64,000 bases of DNA from Tubulanus polymorphus (Eukaryota; Nemertea; Palaeonemertea; Tubulaniformes; Tubulanidae). The notes beneath the pieces are model-generated. The model ran no database searches. It saw only the letters and a program-made list of their open reading frames with translations, and was not told the origin of the DNA. The position numbers were made by a program, and so were the translations under genes. The DNA lies in the NCBI RefSeq assembly GCF_964204645.1, contig NC_134031.1:682001-746000 (forward strand). The letters run 5' to 3'. Shown one piece after another: positions 13,166 to 26,040 of the stretch (position 1 is the stretch's first letter; the number at the start of each line of letters is the position of its first letter).

Positions 13166-16100
13166 TAACAAGGAAGAGGACCCCCTTTTTTTAATTTGGT
13201 AACCGAAGAAATAGATTAACGTAACGTAAAATTGAAAATGTTTTCGATCATGATTTATTCCTTTTTGTGCTTGAATTACAAATTAGTAGATACATTATAC
13301 TAATGAATAAAACTATACATTAGATTAAAAATGATACTTTGTTTCTCCTGATCGACTTTGTCACTTTTGTAAACGGAGTTGAGCCATAGATGATACTTGA
13401 AATATATGTTTCGATAATTTTTATCATTGAAATCGAATGTAGCATTTTTAAAGGTCTTCATTAAACCCCGCCTTACCTCCCGTTTCCATTAGAAACTCTG
13501 TTATCAACTTGGGGACACATTTTTGTACAGGAAAATATCTTTTATCTTGAGATTTAAGATTAATTAATTATTCAATTAAGTATAATTGAAGTTGATTTTT
13601 CGGAATGAGGTTGGTAGACCTGGATTTGTGTACGGTATGTTGAGATATTGCATTTAATTTTGCCCTGATGCGCTTGTTCATTTAGCTAATCAACGTGTTA
13701 CGTGATAAAAACAACTCGGAATGAAAAGATTGTTATTTTTGCTGATTTTGAGAATAACATGAACGCGTCTTATATTAATCGAGCTTATCGACCTGGGGAA
13801 AAACTATTGTCGGAATATTCAAGTGAATGCTAGTTAAAGATGATAATGCGTGTTTGAAATTAAACTTTTTACAGCTGTTTCAACAGTAGCTTAGCGAATA
13901 TTCGCTGATATTCGCCGATAGCATTTTATTTTAGTGCAAAGTCATTGCAATAGACTGGCTGAAATAAACACCATTAGAAATTGTCACCTTTCTGCCTTCA
14001 CCCTGGCAGTGGTTGTCTCCACGGAGATCATCACCCAACCACCCAGACACTTCAAATTCCAGAGTTTAGTCCACAGTTCAATCAGGCGGTTTTTTTTTTA
14101 CTGTGTTTAACTCTGATATCTCAGCTCATAAATATTCAATTTTGATAAGATATAAAAACGGTTACCAGTTTAAACCGGTTCTTTTAGCTTTACGTGATCT
14201 TTTCCATGAATATCTTTTATCTTATGTATTATATCTTTATTTCTTGAAGAAAAGCTGTTAAAAATATTAGTCAAATCATTGACCTTACTTTATGTTTTGT
14301 TCATTATATCATTTAAACGACAAAACCGATTTTAATACGATTAAATTTAAGCTACAAAACCAGTTTGAACTGGTTGTTTTCACAGCACGTGATATTTTCC
14401 ATGAATTCCTTCCATCAATTTATAACCATTTTTTATACCTTTATTTCTTGATGAATAGCTGTTACTATCGGTCAAGCAATATTAGTCACATGATTGACCT
14501 ATTCTGCACGTTATAGCATTGATTATCAGTGACGCTGTTCAAATTTGTGTCGTTTAAAAAAGATTTCACGCAATCTTGTAAAGCGTTGACGCAGTTTGTA
14601 CAGGGAGATAAGCCTGATTCACTAATTCCATCACATGTACGCCTATATAATATATACTTTCATATTTGCACCGAGTTGTTTTTTGTTATTTACACAATAT
14701 CAATTTTCCATATGAAATACATTTCCTTTAAAAATTCATAATACCATATTAAGTTGATGGATAGATTTGATGCCAAATGTGCATAAATTGCATTTCAGAG
14801 CCTTAAAAATTCAAAAGTCAAAACCGACCCCGTTATTGGGCTATGACATATTATATATGCAGAAATTGTAAGATTTGTGAAAACTTCTTACTGAATATGG
14901 CAACATTTTTTTTAAATGTGGAATAAACCAATTCGATATGGCTTCCGGTGGAAATAGGATTTATTAATCGTAATATTGTCCTGAATAAAACCAAAATGAA
15001 AATAAGAAAAGCATTGATGAGAAGTACAACAAAAAATAGCGTTATCTGACAGAAAATAAATTAATAGTCTAGGAATGAAGTGTCCGATTACTGTTTAGCG
15101 ATGATCTGAGAATATCACAGACATTCAGTCTCAAGAGTCAGAATTATATTAAAAAAACATCATTCGCTCAGAGATTATCAAAACTTATAGATGGAAGTAA
15201 AATAAAACAGCAAAATCACAGTATAGAAAATATCGAGTAACATTTTATGGATCCACGGACAGAACCAGTTCCACAAGCATTCTATAAGGCGGGTTAAGGT
15301 CACACGTCAGACTCTGGCCCAGTACAACAGGGGTAACTTTATAGGCCTAACTTACATCGGTGAATATCACATAATTATATACACATCAAGCTCAGGAAAT
15401 TCATCAAAATACTTTGTTAATCAATTGAAGAAATCCCACAATTCGAATTGTTACAGCCATCAATTTGACTTTTAGAATTCTCAACTCATTTATCTTCCTT
15501 GCAAAGATATTTATAAGAGACGCATAGTGGAATCAGCCATAATTTGTAAACTTTTGAAATCCAACTTTTACCAATCTAAATATTGGTTTTTCTCCACATA
15601 ATCAATCATTTTCCAGACATATCAACTCTTTTACATTTACAATATAGTGCCACACTGCTATCCACATCCACTTCAGTCCACTTCACATAGTTACATAATT
15701 TATATTCATTTTGAACTGTTTATATTGTTCGGTTTATCTTAATTCTGACATCGTTTTTGTTCATGTCCTGGACCCGGTTTTTGTTCATTTCCCGGACCCG
15801 GTTCCACAAGAAAACGGAGTTGCGCCTACTCGGATTCCTGGTGAAGTAGTTCAGGTGGCGAATGAAAGTGCAGATAATACGTGAAAGGCCAAGTTAAATT
15901 TCGACAATCTGACAATCAGAAGTAATTTCAAGTATTAGTTTTTACTAGTCAACGATTCCTTATTGTTTGACTGAAATCAGAAACAAGATATCAATTTTCT
16001 AGCCTTATGAATATTTTATTAAAAATATTGATTTTACGATAAGATTAAATAAAATGTAGATTAACGCGTTTAGTTCAGCAGTTCTCGATGGTCTGAAATC
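13166..16100. other. No gene recognised
   Basis: AT-rich. Short frames at 14292-14741 have no domain and no codon-like pattern. Near 15770-15810 two copies of a cggacccggttcc word (MITE family 1 end) occur without a partner. No RNA gene seen. Confidence 0.5.
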
Positions 16101-16108
16101 CATCTTTA

Positions 16109-16331
16109 TCAATATCTGTATCTGTTAAAATTAAGAATAAGTTTATCTTTTCCAGCATCGATCTGATACTGCTTTACTGTTACATCAACCAACATTCTTT
16201 GAGCAGCTTCATATTTGTACGCCTCTCGTTTCTCTCGTTTCTCGGCGCTGAGGATGGCAATTCCCATGTGCCATTTTTCCGCTTCTGGCTTTTACTCGCT
16301 GATGGTTGGTCAATTGGTTTCTCGAGGCCAT
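16109..16331 (-). pseudogene. dCMP deaminase pseudogene lacking the catalytic core
   Basis: Read on the minus strand from ATG at 16331, the sequence is a close relative of the deaminase at 11320-11854. It holds the 5' segment (atggcctcgagaaaccaatt against atggccacgaatccaattga), a block reading HMGIAILSA, and then directly the C-terminal part EAYKYEAAQRMLVDVTVKQY up to a TGA at 16109-16111. About 100 codons are gone, including the CAE and PCxxC zinc sites. The upstream untranslated sequence (about 16332-16375) and a gatggtccgcgtt word near 16495 also match the first locus. The copy therefore arose by DNA duplication, not by retrotransposition. Confidence 0.8.
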
Positions 16332-16509
16332 TGTAAACACAATTATGCATCAGGGTAAATTTTTAATGCGTTTAAATTTTAACATCTATTTTTATCTTTT
16401 GGCAAAATAATTCATTTCACCAGGAAGTTAATTCGTAAATTCACGTGAAATCAGTTTAAGTAGCTGAATAATATTAAACTCTATATGTCGAATCGATGGT
16501 CCGCGTTCA

Positions 16510-18230
16510 TCGACAATGATTAGAGATTCGAGTTGGGTCTAAACCTACAAGTATTTATTGCAAACCGCCGACAGCTTGGCGAACGAGTCATCTCGTTATA
16601 ATATAATTTCCATGATTCTGATAATACGATATCGTGGATACAATCGCCATATTAATCCTAGCCATATTAGCCTTTCTAGTCCCTCGAATTCATATCAAAC
16701 AATTTAAACTTAAAGCTATACATGAAATAACATATCAGAATTGTAGGGACTGAGAAAAAAACCAATGCCATATTGCCATATGCCGTCATGCATGCCGTAC
16801 CATGCCAGGTTTAGAGCTAACCCAGATTATGTGACAAAAAATTGATTATAAACAATATTGTAAAATGGTATACGTACGTAGTGTGTTTGTCGTTTAAAGG
16901 GGAGCTCGAAGTCGATGATTGTGTTGTCAGTACCGTATGACTAAAGACACTTCGAACAGCAAACTCGTAGGACACTTATAGTACCGCAGTAATAAATCAG
17001 TCACATAGCGCAAATGCATTAAAACAACCAATCATGCGACAGTAGGCGGTAGCATATGCCATATGCAGAAATCATTTCTACTACGCTACCGCGACATATT
17101 TTATCTATACCGAAGCCCTAAAAATTCAGTTTGCAGGTTCGGTCTGTAGGGTAACGGGCCGTCTTTTGACTTGTACCGGGGATTGATGTTAGAACTGCAA
17201 TTAATCAGCGGCCCATAAAAAGACGAAAGCAAGGCGACCCGCAGCCGCACAAGCCCGGATAAGTGCTGTATAATGAATTCAGCTTGTGTCTGATACGAAC
17301 TATTTTGATTCCGCGTTCAAATTTTATTTTTATTTTTAGAAGGGTCAATATTCTACTCGAACGAATCTCTTTCATTAGGGAGAAATTGTTCCATTTAGGC
17401 TTTACTGATTGAGGGTTAAAATATATTCATATTATAATACTGGTTGGCTGAAATTTCTATCTGGAGCTACGGGTTGTGATCACGACGAATTGGAGTAATA
17501 TTTGTAGAAGGCCTATCAAGAGGGTTCATGATAATCCAAGGTAGGTAATCGACGCCGGCCGGAGTAAACCTATCCTCACTTGCCTCTCGCCGAACGAACG
17601 CGGATAGCTCCAACTAGCGGTGGATGATGTTCACATGAGATTCAATCATATTCTAGGTTCGGATCCCACATTTTCTGACGATGTATTCCGAGCACTCCCG
17701 AACTGTAACTTGAAGGTACAAGATCCCTTCACGAAATGTCTTCCTCCAGTCGGCCTGAGTAAATGTGGCTGCGGTGATTGTGGCCTCGTCATCGAAATTA
17801 GGTGTATTTGTGGTGTGAGCAAACACCATGTTATTGACATATTGACACGTCGTTTTGTTTCTGGACGCACGCGTTTGAGTAAATTACACGAATCACGAAA
17901 CTTTGAAAGCGAGATTTTCCGCACAAGAGATTCCCGCGTCACCTGAAAATGAAATGATGATAGGTTTCGTCTAGATAATCATCGCGATTAGAGCAATAAT
18001 TCTGATTAGTACGTCTGAAGTTCTGGCGGTAATTATAAGTTAGGAATGCTAATAACACTGTTTGCAATATTTCCTCTAAATTATTGATCAAATTAAACTC
18101 TTAGATAATTAACTACAATTTATTAATTGTAATGTATAATACTAATTTGGATATCTTCTGCCCGTGTAAGATTACGAATCAGATTCTGGTAACATGATTT
18201 TGCATTTCATGCCATTCTACTAGTGCAGGT
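16510..18230. other. No gene recognised
   Basis: Two overlapping frames on opposite strands at 17620-17946 (108 and 98 codons) mirror each other and show no domain; I do not annotate either. The rest is AT-rich with no clear feature. Confidence 0.45.
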
Positions 18231-18250
18231 ATCCATCAAGATCTTGGACT

Positions 18251-18725
18251 TCGCACCTTCACAGCCTGGACCCTGTAGACCCTCAGCCTGGCCCTGTACC
18301 TTCACAGCCTGGACCCTGTAGACCCTCAGCCTGGACATTGTGTACCCTCAGCCTGGCCATGTACCTTCACAGCCTGGACCCTGTAGACCCTCAGCCTGGA
18401 CCTCGTGTACCCTCAGTCTGGACCTTGTGTGCCCTCAGCCTGGCCATGTACCTTCACAGCCTGGACCTCGTGTACCCTCAGTCTGGACCTTGTGTGCCCT
18501 CAGCCTGGCCATGTACCTTCACAGCCTGGACCCTGTAGACCCTCAGCCTGGACCTCGTGTACCCTCAGCCTGGCCATGTACCTTCACAGCCTGGACCCTG
18601 TAGAACCTCAGCCTGGACCTCGTGTACCCTCAGTCTGGACCTTGTGTGCCCTCAGCCTGGCCATGTACCTTCACAGCCTGGACCCTGTAGACCCTCAGCC
18701 CAGACCCTGCACCTGCTCACCCTGG
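18251..18725 (+). repeat. Minisatellite, CCCTCAGCCTGGACC-type units with higher-order pattern
   Basis: Basic units of about 20-24 bp such as ccctcagcctggaccttgtg and cagcctggccatgtaccttc alternate in a larger pattern. Frames through it are open in several phases and are artefacts. Confidence 0.9.
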
Positions 18726-19331
18726 ACACCACTATTCCCATTTTTAGGTCTACTTTCAATCGCATTTGATGTCGTTCAATGAAAATGAACTACAAACACT
18801 GCAGACATTAGAAACTTTCAGAAACTGATCGATGTGTCCAGTCCAGTACTTCATCTGTAAAATTTTCCTCGTTTTTAACGAGAACGTATGACCTATATTT
18901 GGAAAGGGGGCGGTTATTGTAGATCTTTACATAAAGCATTTAATACAAACACTAAATTACCGCTGGTTTTATGTGACCTACGATTTTATCTAATTTACTT
19001 TTACTTTTTAAAAGTTATTACTCTATTAAAACATGATAAATATAGAACGAGATGATGAGAAAAAATGTATCAATAGATCGCAAGAGATAAGTGATTTTGA
19101 CAGTTTCTCGCTTGTCTATGTTGGCGCCTCTGACACAAGAGGGCGGACTTGATTCAGCAAACCATTGTACCCGCTTATTATAAATACCTGGCCATTATCA
19201 TGATGAACTCTATATTAGCCAGGCCATCTTATTTGTATGTCTATTGGCAATTATGGTTTCGATATGAAATTTAATAATTACTAAGTTCAAAATACCAGTT
19301 CACACGCTCTAAACACCCCTTTCAGCGACAT

Positions 19332-19341
19332 CCTTATAAAT
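19332..19341 (+). promoter_or_regulatory. Candidate TATA box for the GPCR
   Basis: The sequence ccttataaataccgagg lies about 300 bases before the GPCR start codon. A second tataaatacc lies near 19179. Either could serve; no transcription start can be seen directly. Confidence 0.35.
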
Positions 19342-19642
19342 ACCGAGGAGGTGTTCGACCAGCCATGTCAGATGCGCCACAAGTTCATAACCCTCGCGAC
19401 AGCTTCTTGTTAAACTAGTAGCGCGTTTATTCTCTGAAGATTTTCTCAAAGGAGGAAGCAATCATCAGTTAAAGAGACGCCAAGATTTGCTGTAGTGTGG
19501 AAACAACAATCCGCTTCGTCCGCGGCTGTTATCGGTGGTTGATTATAGGAAGTCGAATATCCGACTAAAATATAATTTTAACTCGCGAACTTAGTATCGC
19601 AAACTACCTTATAATTGCCGGAGCTTTTGGAAGAACAGTAAC

Positions 19643-20680
19643 ATGGCGTTAAGCGGAAATGTAACTGTCGGTGGCGATGAAGAAAGTGTCGGTGTCTACC
19701 AACCCGGACATTTCTGTGGTTTATATTACGTATACTCGCAATCGCTACTAGACGGACCGATGTGGAAAGCCTGGCTTCAGTTTATCGGATCATTCCTTCT
19801 TTCGACTTTCGGTCTCGCCGCAAACATTATATCATTTGTGATTATGACTTTCACGAAAATGCGCAGGCATTCGTACACCGTTTACCTATCAGCTCTATCA
19901 TTGGTCGATGTGGGTAACGTGGTCCAGCGTCTGGTTATCTGGTTGAATTTGGCCAGTCTGTGGTTCGGTGGTCCGCTGATAGTTAAACCGGTGAATTTCT
20001 CGACCAGTACCGCGGCCACGTACTGTAGCATAACGTTAGCTGTCCAGAGTTGTTGGTTGGTTTCTGCAATAAGTATTGAAAGATTGATCGTGGTCTGTTT
20101 CCCGGTGATCGGGTACCGTCTGTGCACGAGAAAAGCGGCAACAATTATAACCGTTTCGACGCTATTTGTAGCAGCACTGGTTATGACGTACATATTGATG
20201 CCCAGTTTTAAGTTGGAGTTCCACCCGATATTGGGTTGTTATATCGGCAGAAGAAGTCAATTAGCAAATACTCTGATATCGGTGACGTTTATTTCTTTCT
20301 TACCGATCGCTGTAATCATCGCCTGCAACGCGTCCATAATCACCGCATTACTCAGGCGCAAGAATCTCTCCGAGTTGGCCACCGCGGATCCATCTGCAAG
20401 AAAGAAGCGCGCTAACGCTCTCAAGGTCACCAAATTACTGATTGCAGTGACTATGACATTGGTAATATGTTTGACACCGGCTACTATAGTGTCGGTCTGT
20501 ATGTTCCTGTGGCCTGAGTGGCTGTGGATTAGAGAGAATGTTTACGGTCCGGTGACTAATATTCTATGGGAGATGAATTATGGGATGAATTTAGTAGTTT
20601 ACGTGTTTACCTCGGCGGAAGTGAGAGGTTATCTCACGTGTCGTGGAGGTTCTAAGCACAACATTTCCTCGTCGCAGTGA
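19643..20680 (+). CDS. Orphan rhodopsin-class G protein-coupled receptor, single exon
   Basis: 345 residues with seven hydrophobic segments (approx. 46-70, 78-102, 126-150, 165-187, 208-232, 262-287, 298-322). Class A marks: N61 in GLAAN (1.50), D89 in LSLVD (2.50), Cys128 before helix 3 and Cys199 in loop 2 (disulfide), P221 (5.50) and ICLTP with P279 (6.50). The start has an N-glycosylation site (NVT, 6-8), fitting an outside N-terminus. It is odd in two places: the DRY motif is ERL (146-148), and NPxxY is NLVVY (316-320), lacking the proline. The tail is short, with Cys333 as a possible palmitoylation site. The layout resembles the large peptide-type receptor families of lophotrochozoans, but I cannot name a ligand. 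Confidence 0.9.
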   Translation: MALSGNVTVGGDEESVGVYQPGHFCGLYYVYSQSLLDGPMWKAWLQFIGSFLLSTFGLAANIISFVIMTFTKMRRHSYTVYLSALSLVDVGNVVQRLVIWLNLASLWFGGPLIVKPVNFSTSTAATYCSITLAVQSCWLVSAISIERLIVVCFPVIGYRLCTRKAATIITVSTLFVAALVMTYILMPSFKLEFHPILGCYIGRRSQLANTLISVTFISFLPIAVIIACNASIITALLRRKNLSELATADPSARKKRANALKVTKLLIAVTMTLVICLTPATIVSVCMFLWPEWLWIRENVYGPVTNILWEMNYGMNLVVYVFTSAEVRGYLTCRGGSKHNISSSQ

Positions 20681-20796
20681 ATTCACAACACAAACTCCTA
20701 ACTGAATCGGTCCAACGGGCAATCATCTCATCGATGTGATTACTCTAGCTCAATCTGGGCCGACAGTTCAGCATTCAGTTTTCGATTAAGTGAGCT

Positions 20797-20936
20797 GGGC
20801 CCTGAACTGCGGAACTGAATCCCGAACTGAGGAACTGGATCCAGAACTGTGGAACTGGATCCAGAATTGGGGAACTGGATCCTGAACTGTGGAACTTGAT
20901 CCCGAACTGTGTGGAACTGGATCCTGTGTCACATTT
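20797..20936 (+). repeat. Minisatellite, 20-bp unit, about 7 copies
   Basis: The unit is ccagaactgtggaactggat. Its gaactgtggaactggatcc core is the same as the right terminus of MITE family 1 at 26130. It lies about 120 bp beyond the GPCR stop, probably in its 3' UTR. Confidence 0.9.
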
Positions 20937-23112
20937 TATCTTCAATGTTTTAACCCTTATGTTAAATCTTAACCCGCACTTGATGAACTTGGATCCGTAG
21001 TTCGAATTTTAGTTTCTATATTTGAAATTCAAAACAAGAAGTTTCAACTCTAACTCTTAACTGTGCGATTAATTGGCTTCTGCTCGGTTGGTAAAGATTT
21101 TGGTCTAAAGTAAAAGTATTTTGTTCTTTTAATTGAAAACTAACGAGAAAGCTGGATCCGATGTCGTATCTTTAGAACCAATATACATTGTACATAGTAG
21201 TATTCATTGTATTTGTCAGATTATATCGTATTTAACGTGTATTTTGTGATCATTAACTATGATTCTATTGTAATTTCGTGGGATTTTCTTTTTTCTAACG
21301 CGCATGAAAGATCTGGATAAACAACTTCTTCGAATATCAAGTACAGGTTTTCATGTATAATTATATTCTGACAAATTTAAAACTTCTGTTTTTGTGCGTG
21401 GACCTACGTGTACATTAGTTCATTCTATTGCTGAATTGTGAACGTTTAAATCGTTCTCTAAGTTTCAAATACGAGTGAAAGTAAATCCTACCGTGAACGC
21501 GCTCTTGCGACCGCTGTTCGATTAGTTTTATATTTACAAAGCGAATTTTCGATAAAGTATGGTAATCGAGATCCCGACTGAGCATGCGTCGCAGTAATCG
21601 AGCGCCTGTCCGTCATTTATACCAAATCGCAAAAATTAGAATTTTCATCACATTTAAGAACAAGGTCGTGACAACAGAGCGTTATTGCGGGATTCGTTTT
21701 CAATATTTCACAAAGAGCCTAGTCAATGCTCGTGGAGCACGAAATGTTTTAGATTTAGATTCGAACACACCTTATAGTATGTACATTTAATACCCAACAC
21801 GCGTGTGTCGTAGGGAAACATTCGGAAACATGTTTCTGTGACTTGTTGTTTCCATGTTTCGTTGCGTCGTGTGCGTTGGCCACTTATAAACACTGGTATG
21901 AAAAAAGATTGGGTTTGTCTCCTAGAATTACGGCTGTTTGTTAATTAATCTTTCGTCGACTTAGGAAGCTTTCAGAGGAAGAATAGAATAGACCGATTAG
22001 TGAATCCCAAACTACAAACAAAGAAGAGTCACATTTGACATTTCGGTTTCTTGGATTGCCGTCATTAAAACTTTATCAGCTTCATCTCCTGACGTGCGCT
22101 GACTTAACGCCGTGACGATGTAGGTCTCGGTTCCTGTACATTTATTTCAGTGACAGTGTTGCCGTAACAGATAATCAAATGTTCTGATCTCTCCTTCGAA
22201 TGTTCCGGCTGCGCGAGTCTATCAAGTTCTGCCGGGGCTTCGTGGGGGAAAATTCAATATAATTACCATGCGTCAATCCACGGATATGAAATCGATAAAA
22301 CATCTTCCGCCGTCAAGGGATTCGAACTCACTAAGCTAAAAAGCCATTTCCCGCGAAACCCTTGACCTCGCCGCGACAAGCCGGCCGACCAGAATCCGCG
22401 GCGGGCCAACCACAGCGCAAACGCCACCCATTAGCAGCCTCTGTTGAATTTCTCGTTTGGTCATTGATACTAAACGGTTTCCGCCTAAACAAAGACGCCG
22501 GTTTGAACTAAGACGATTTTCCCACAAACCGAAACGGTTTCCGGGCGGCCGCACCTCGCTTTGTCAAAGCCCACTGGAAGGTCTCCTTCTTTGCCCTTCC
22601 AGACTGACCGTGGTTGCCGGCCTCAGCTATTCTGCCTGTGAATGCAGGTGGCGCATAATTAGTGGCAAGTATTTTTCTGTCATTTCATATTGCAAAGATG
22701 TTTCTTGTGGGGCCTATAACTGATGTTCAGTAGAATATATTTAGAATTGAATTGAATTGCGTAGCATATCGATTGCCAGAGGCAGTGTTCATGTTAGTGT
22801 TTAAAAACTCCGCTATCGATATGCAAAGCGGCAGCACCTCACGGTCCTATCGATACAATTTTCAATTCAATTAATTCTTTATTGTTCCGTTACGTAGTTA
22901 TACATGACTGCCAGAGTCACTCTCATTGCCGATTTTATTCTCTGCAAATTTCGGATCAAATGTCTTCAAATAAAAACGATAATTAGAATTATTATTATAT
23001 AAATCTGGGAGTTTTTTTTAGAATAAATTAGTATTAAATAAAATCAAATTGAATTCGGTATTGCGTAATATCAAACTCAAATACAAATGGATTTTATTAT
23101 TCAGCTGTCAAA
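20937..23112. other. Region between GPCR and TMEM141 homologue
   Basis: No gene recognised. A palindromic patch at 22742-22876 has imperfect arms (attgaattgaattg / caattttcaattcaatt) and two tatcgat-type words. The frames at 22336-22723 overlap in opposite strands and show no domain. Confidence 0.45.
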
Positions 23113-24068
23113 ATGAATAATTTAGAACAAGTTGCAGAAGAAGCTACGAAAAAGTTCCCGGTAAGTTTCAGCACCGTTTTGCCCGTCATGTCGGCTTTGG
23201 ACACCCCCAGAAACCAACCCAAGACTGCCCAATCCAAGCGGGCTAGGTATTAAACTCTGGGGCTAGTTTAGTGAATTGTTTCCTTACTTTTAGGCTTAGT
23301 TAGTTGGTAAGCTTTATAAATCGGATGGGACCACTACAGACAGGTTACTACCACTAAAGATAAGGACCAGAACCGGTTACCAATTGAACTATGGGCTAGT
23401 GGGCCAACTTTAAGTGTTGTTGACTGCGACACCTACCCAATACAAACGCTCCGCTGTTTCAGCCAAATCATGCTGAGTCTGTTGATTTCCCAGGGTAGGT
23501 TGGCTAGCTAAGATCAGGTATTGGTCACACTTGTTTATGTTTTTCAGCACTATCGTACCTATGCCAAGTGTCAGTCACAGGCTTTCATGAAAGGAATATT
23601 GACTTTTTTCGCTGGTAAGTTCATAGTCGTCTAGAATCTTTCCAATCTCGCCGGTAGTTTCAGAAACGGGGGTTTATCTAAAATGTAACGAATATTTCAG
23701 GATTTGCCGGTTCATATTTAGCGCAGGAGTTCGTTCGTAAGAGGAGACTGATCGGTGGAATCGATCGTAAAGTGATTCTCCTTTCATCGCTCCTGATAGG
23801 AGCCGCTGGGTCTTACGCAACTACACGACATGAGACTAAAAACTGTCAGGAAATGTGGCTCGTTTTAGAGGATAAATACACTAATCTGACACCAGGGGGA
23901 GGTAATAGTAGTGTGTATTTAAATACACAATCACTTTGTGCCCGATCAACATCGTAACAACCAATCAATTGGTTGTATGATGTTGGACTTAAAAATAAAC
24001 CTGGTTTTTCTTTTGTTTTAGGACGATTAAAACAAGTATCGGAAACGGAATCAGAATCGGAAAGATAA
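23113..24068 (+). CDS. TMEM141: TMEM141 homologue, small two-span membrane protein
   Basis: Four exons: 23113-23160, 23548-23614, 23701-23901 and 24022-24068. They join in phase to 120 residues, near the 108 of the human protein. Family marks: CQSQAFMKGILTFFAG (human ACQSHAFMKGVFTF) and SYATTRHETKNCQEMWLVLE (human [20 protein letters not shown]). There are two hydrophobic stretches, around GILTFFAGFAGSYLA and KVILLSSLLIGAAGSYA. The C-terminus is Ser/Glu-rich (SETESESER). The molecular role of TMEM141 is not established. The start fits because the next upstream in-frame context is AT-rich non-coding and the first exon has the expected VAEEATKKFP stretch. A candidate poly(A) signal AATAAA lies at 24860-24865. 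Confidence 0.9.
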
Positions 24069-24189
24069 TCAGGGATCCAGTGAATCAGGAGTCCACGCGT
24101 GACTAACTGAACCGACACCAGGATATACCCACTCACTGGTGACTGATATAACAATTGATTATCAGTTGAATGCACTGTTTAAGTTGTGA

Positions 24190-24300
24190 TAGTTGTGTAG
24201 ATGGTTTATCTAAATGACAACTAACGCTGAGTAAATTGAATTAGAAATACAAATTGAGACTCGAAAATAGAGACAACTTCAGTAATGTGACAACTTATCC
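24190..24300. mobile_element. Dispersed family 4, copy
   Basis: Core agtaaattgaattagaaata then caaattgagactc..., ending cagtaatgtgacaacttatc. Shared with 29316-29425, 32385-32476, 36735-36805 and weaker 4843-4905. About 100 bp, non-coding, probably in the 3' UTR of the TMEM141 homologue. Confidence 0.65.
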
Positions 24301-24477
24301 TGAATTTGGCTTGTATTTGTAAGTCAGATATTTCTCTGATCTCTTCTGTTTCTTAGTTTGAGAATCTTGTATACAACATCATCGTGTAAATTAATGTATT
24401 TTCTATATAATATAAATGTTAAAGTTTTGAAGTTGTAGGTTATGTTATATTTTGTTCATCTGGCTGAACCCACTTCC

Positions 24478-24745
24478 ATAGGATTCAGTTCCACCAGCTC
24501 CACGAGCCACAGTTCAGAACTCAGTTCCACAGTGCAGGATTCAGTTCCACCAGCTCCAGGAGCCTCAGTTCAGAACTCAGATCCACAGTGCAGGATTCAG
24601 TTCCACAGTTCAGAATTCAGTTCCACAGTGCAGGATTCAGTTCCACCAGCTCCAGGAGCCACAGTTCAGAACTCAGATCCACAGTGCAGGATTCAGTCCC
24701 ACACTTCTAAAATCCAATTCCATACTTCAGAACCAAGTTGCACAT
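24478..24745 (+). repeat. Minisatellite, TTCAGTTCCACAG-type units
   Basis: Units such as gattcagttccaccagctcc and cagttcagaactcagatcca mix. The ttccacagt core again matches the MITE family 1 terminus. The 108-codon frame through it is an artefact. Confidence 0.85.
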
Positions 24746-26040
24746 TTGTTGCTCGAAACTTGAATTAGTTCATTGGCAACATATTGACTCAAATGCCGAT
24801 AACTGAGGAATCAGATTCTGGATTCTAAAGAATGGATTTGAACTTAATCAATTTTACCGAATAAAGCGATAGAGGACGCCACAAATTAAACAGATTTGCC
24901 TTTTTTATTTTATTTAACAACCAAAGACATTATATTTTTGTTTGTCATGTTTTTGGAATGAAGGAGGATTTGAAAAGACTGAAACTCCATAAAACTTGTA
25001 CATGAATTCACATTGTGTACAATGTATATATAATAAAATGAAACACACACAATAACAATGAGAAATGTCTTGCACATATCAACCAGAAAAACAAACATAT
25101 TTCATCCTACAAGGTTCCAGTTCAATAAATTGAAATTGATGGTTGAAGTGGATGCTAAATTGTACAAACTACAGCAGACTCATCCTTACTTGGTCAAGCG
25201 CTTGAGAGTGAATTTCACTAGAATCTATTCAGAAAACATACAGCAAACAGATGGCGCTTACCACCGAGCTGATTCTGTGACAAATATCTAAAATTCATGC
25301 GATGACAATCCAGATTTTTCGGTCACTCTCTATGGTATTTCACAGATTCTCAATTCGGTGAAATATTTACAGCAGTCTCAAATGCTTCCAAGTACAGCGC
25401 AATTAACTGTATTTATTATAAACATCTTTTTCAAGTATCGACAACATTTTGCTCCATGTTCAGACCTGTCAAAGAAACAGACGCTGAAAGTTCGCGCAAC
25501 TAAATCTCGAGACCGAAGTTTGAATTTCAAAACGATGAGATCTAATAATATAGGCAGTTACTAATTCATAGTCAGGACTAAATGCATTCAGAGTTTATTA
25601 GAGATGTATTTTTCAACGCTGGAATTGAAACTGACAAAGAGAAACTGACTGAAACTATAATAGCTGCATTTAAAATCATACACATCGATGAAATTAATTA
25701 ATAAAAGTTTACAAAAAATGGATAAAATATCTTTAAAAAATACACATGCACAATCGACACAATTACAAAATATATCGGGAAAAATCTATAGAACAAATAA
25801 TAGGTTTAAAAACTACATAAAAAAGCTTTTTTTTACAAAAAGCAAAATGAGGAATTTTAGAATTATATAGAAACATATCGTGTAAACATCGTTATTACAA
25901 GTGATAAAAACACTGGACAAAAAAACTACATGAATTCGTAGAGAATTTCTAAAAACACTCATCTCAAGTACAAGCATGAAAGGAGGCCGGGTTCTCTACG
26001 GTTAAAAACTTTCAATTGCTGAATTTTAAGCGAGCAAAAT

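Noticed and set aside
17620-17946. 108-codon plus frame with a CGCGDCG cysteine cluster and a 98-codon frame opposite
   Set aside because: The two frames mirror each other; neither shows a domain, splice sites or a convincing start.
18338-18782. Overlapping plus frames of 66-125 codons (QPGPCRPSAW repeats)
   Set aside because: Minisatellite artefact, open in several phases at once.
22300-22345. Minus-strand gagttcgaatccc B-box-like word
   Set aside because: The flanking bases do not pair as a T arm, and no A box or acceptor stem is found.
24442-24768. 108-codon frame downstream of the TMEM141 homologue
   Set aside because: Made almost wholly of the ttccacag minisatellite.
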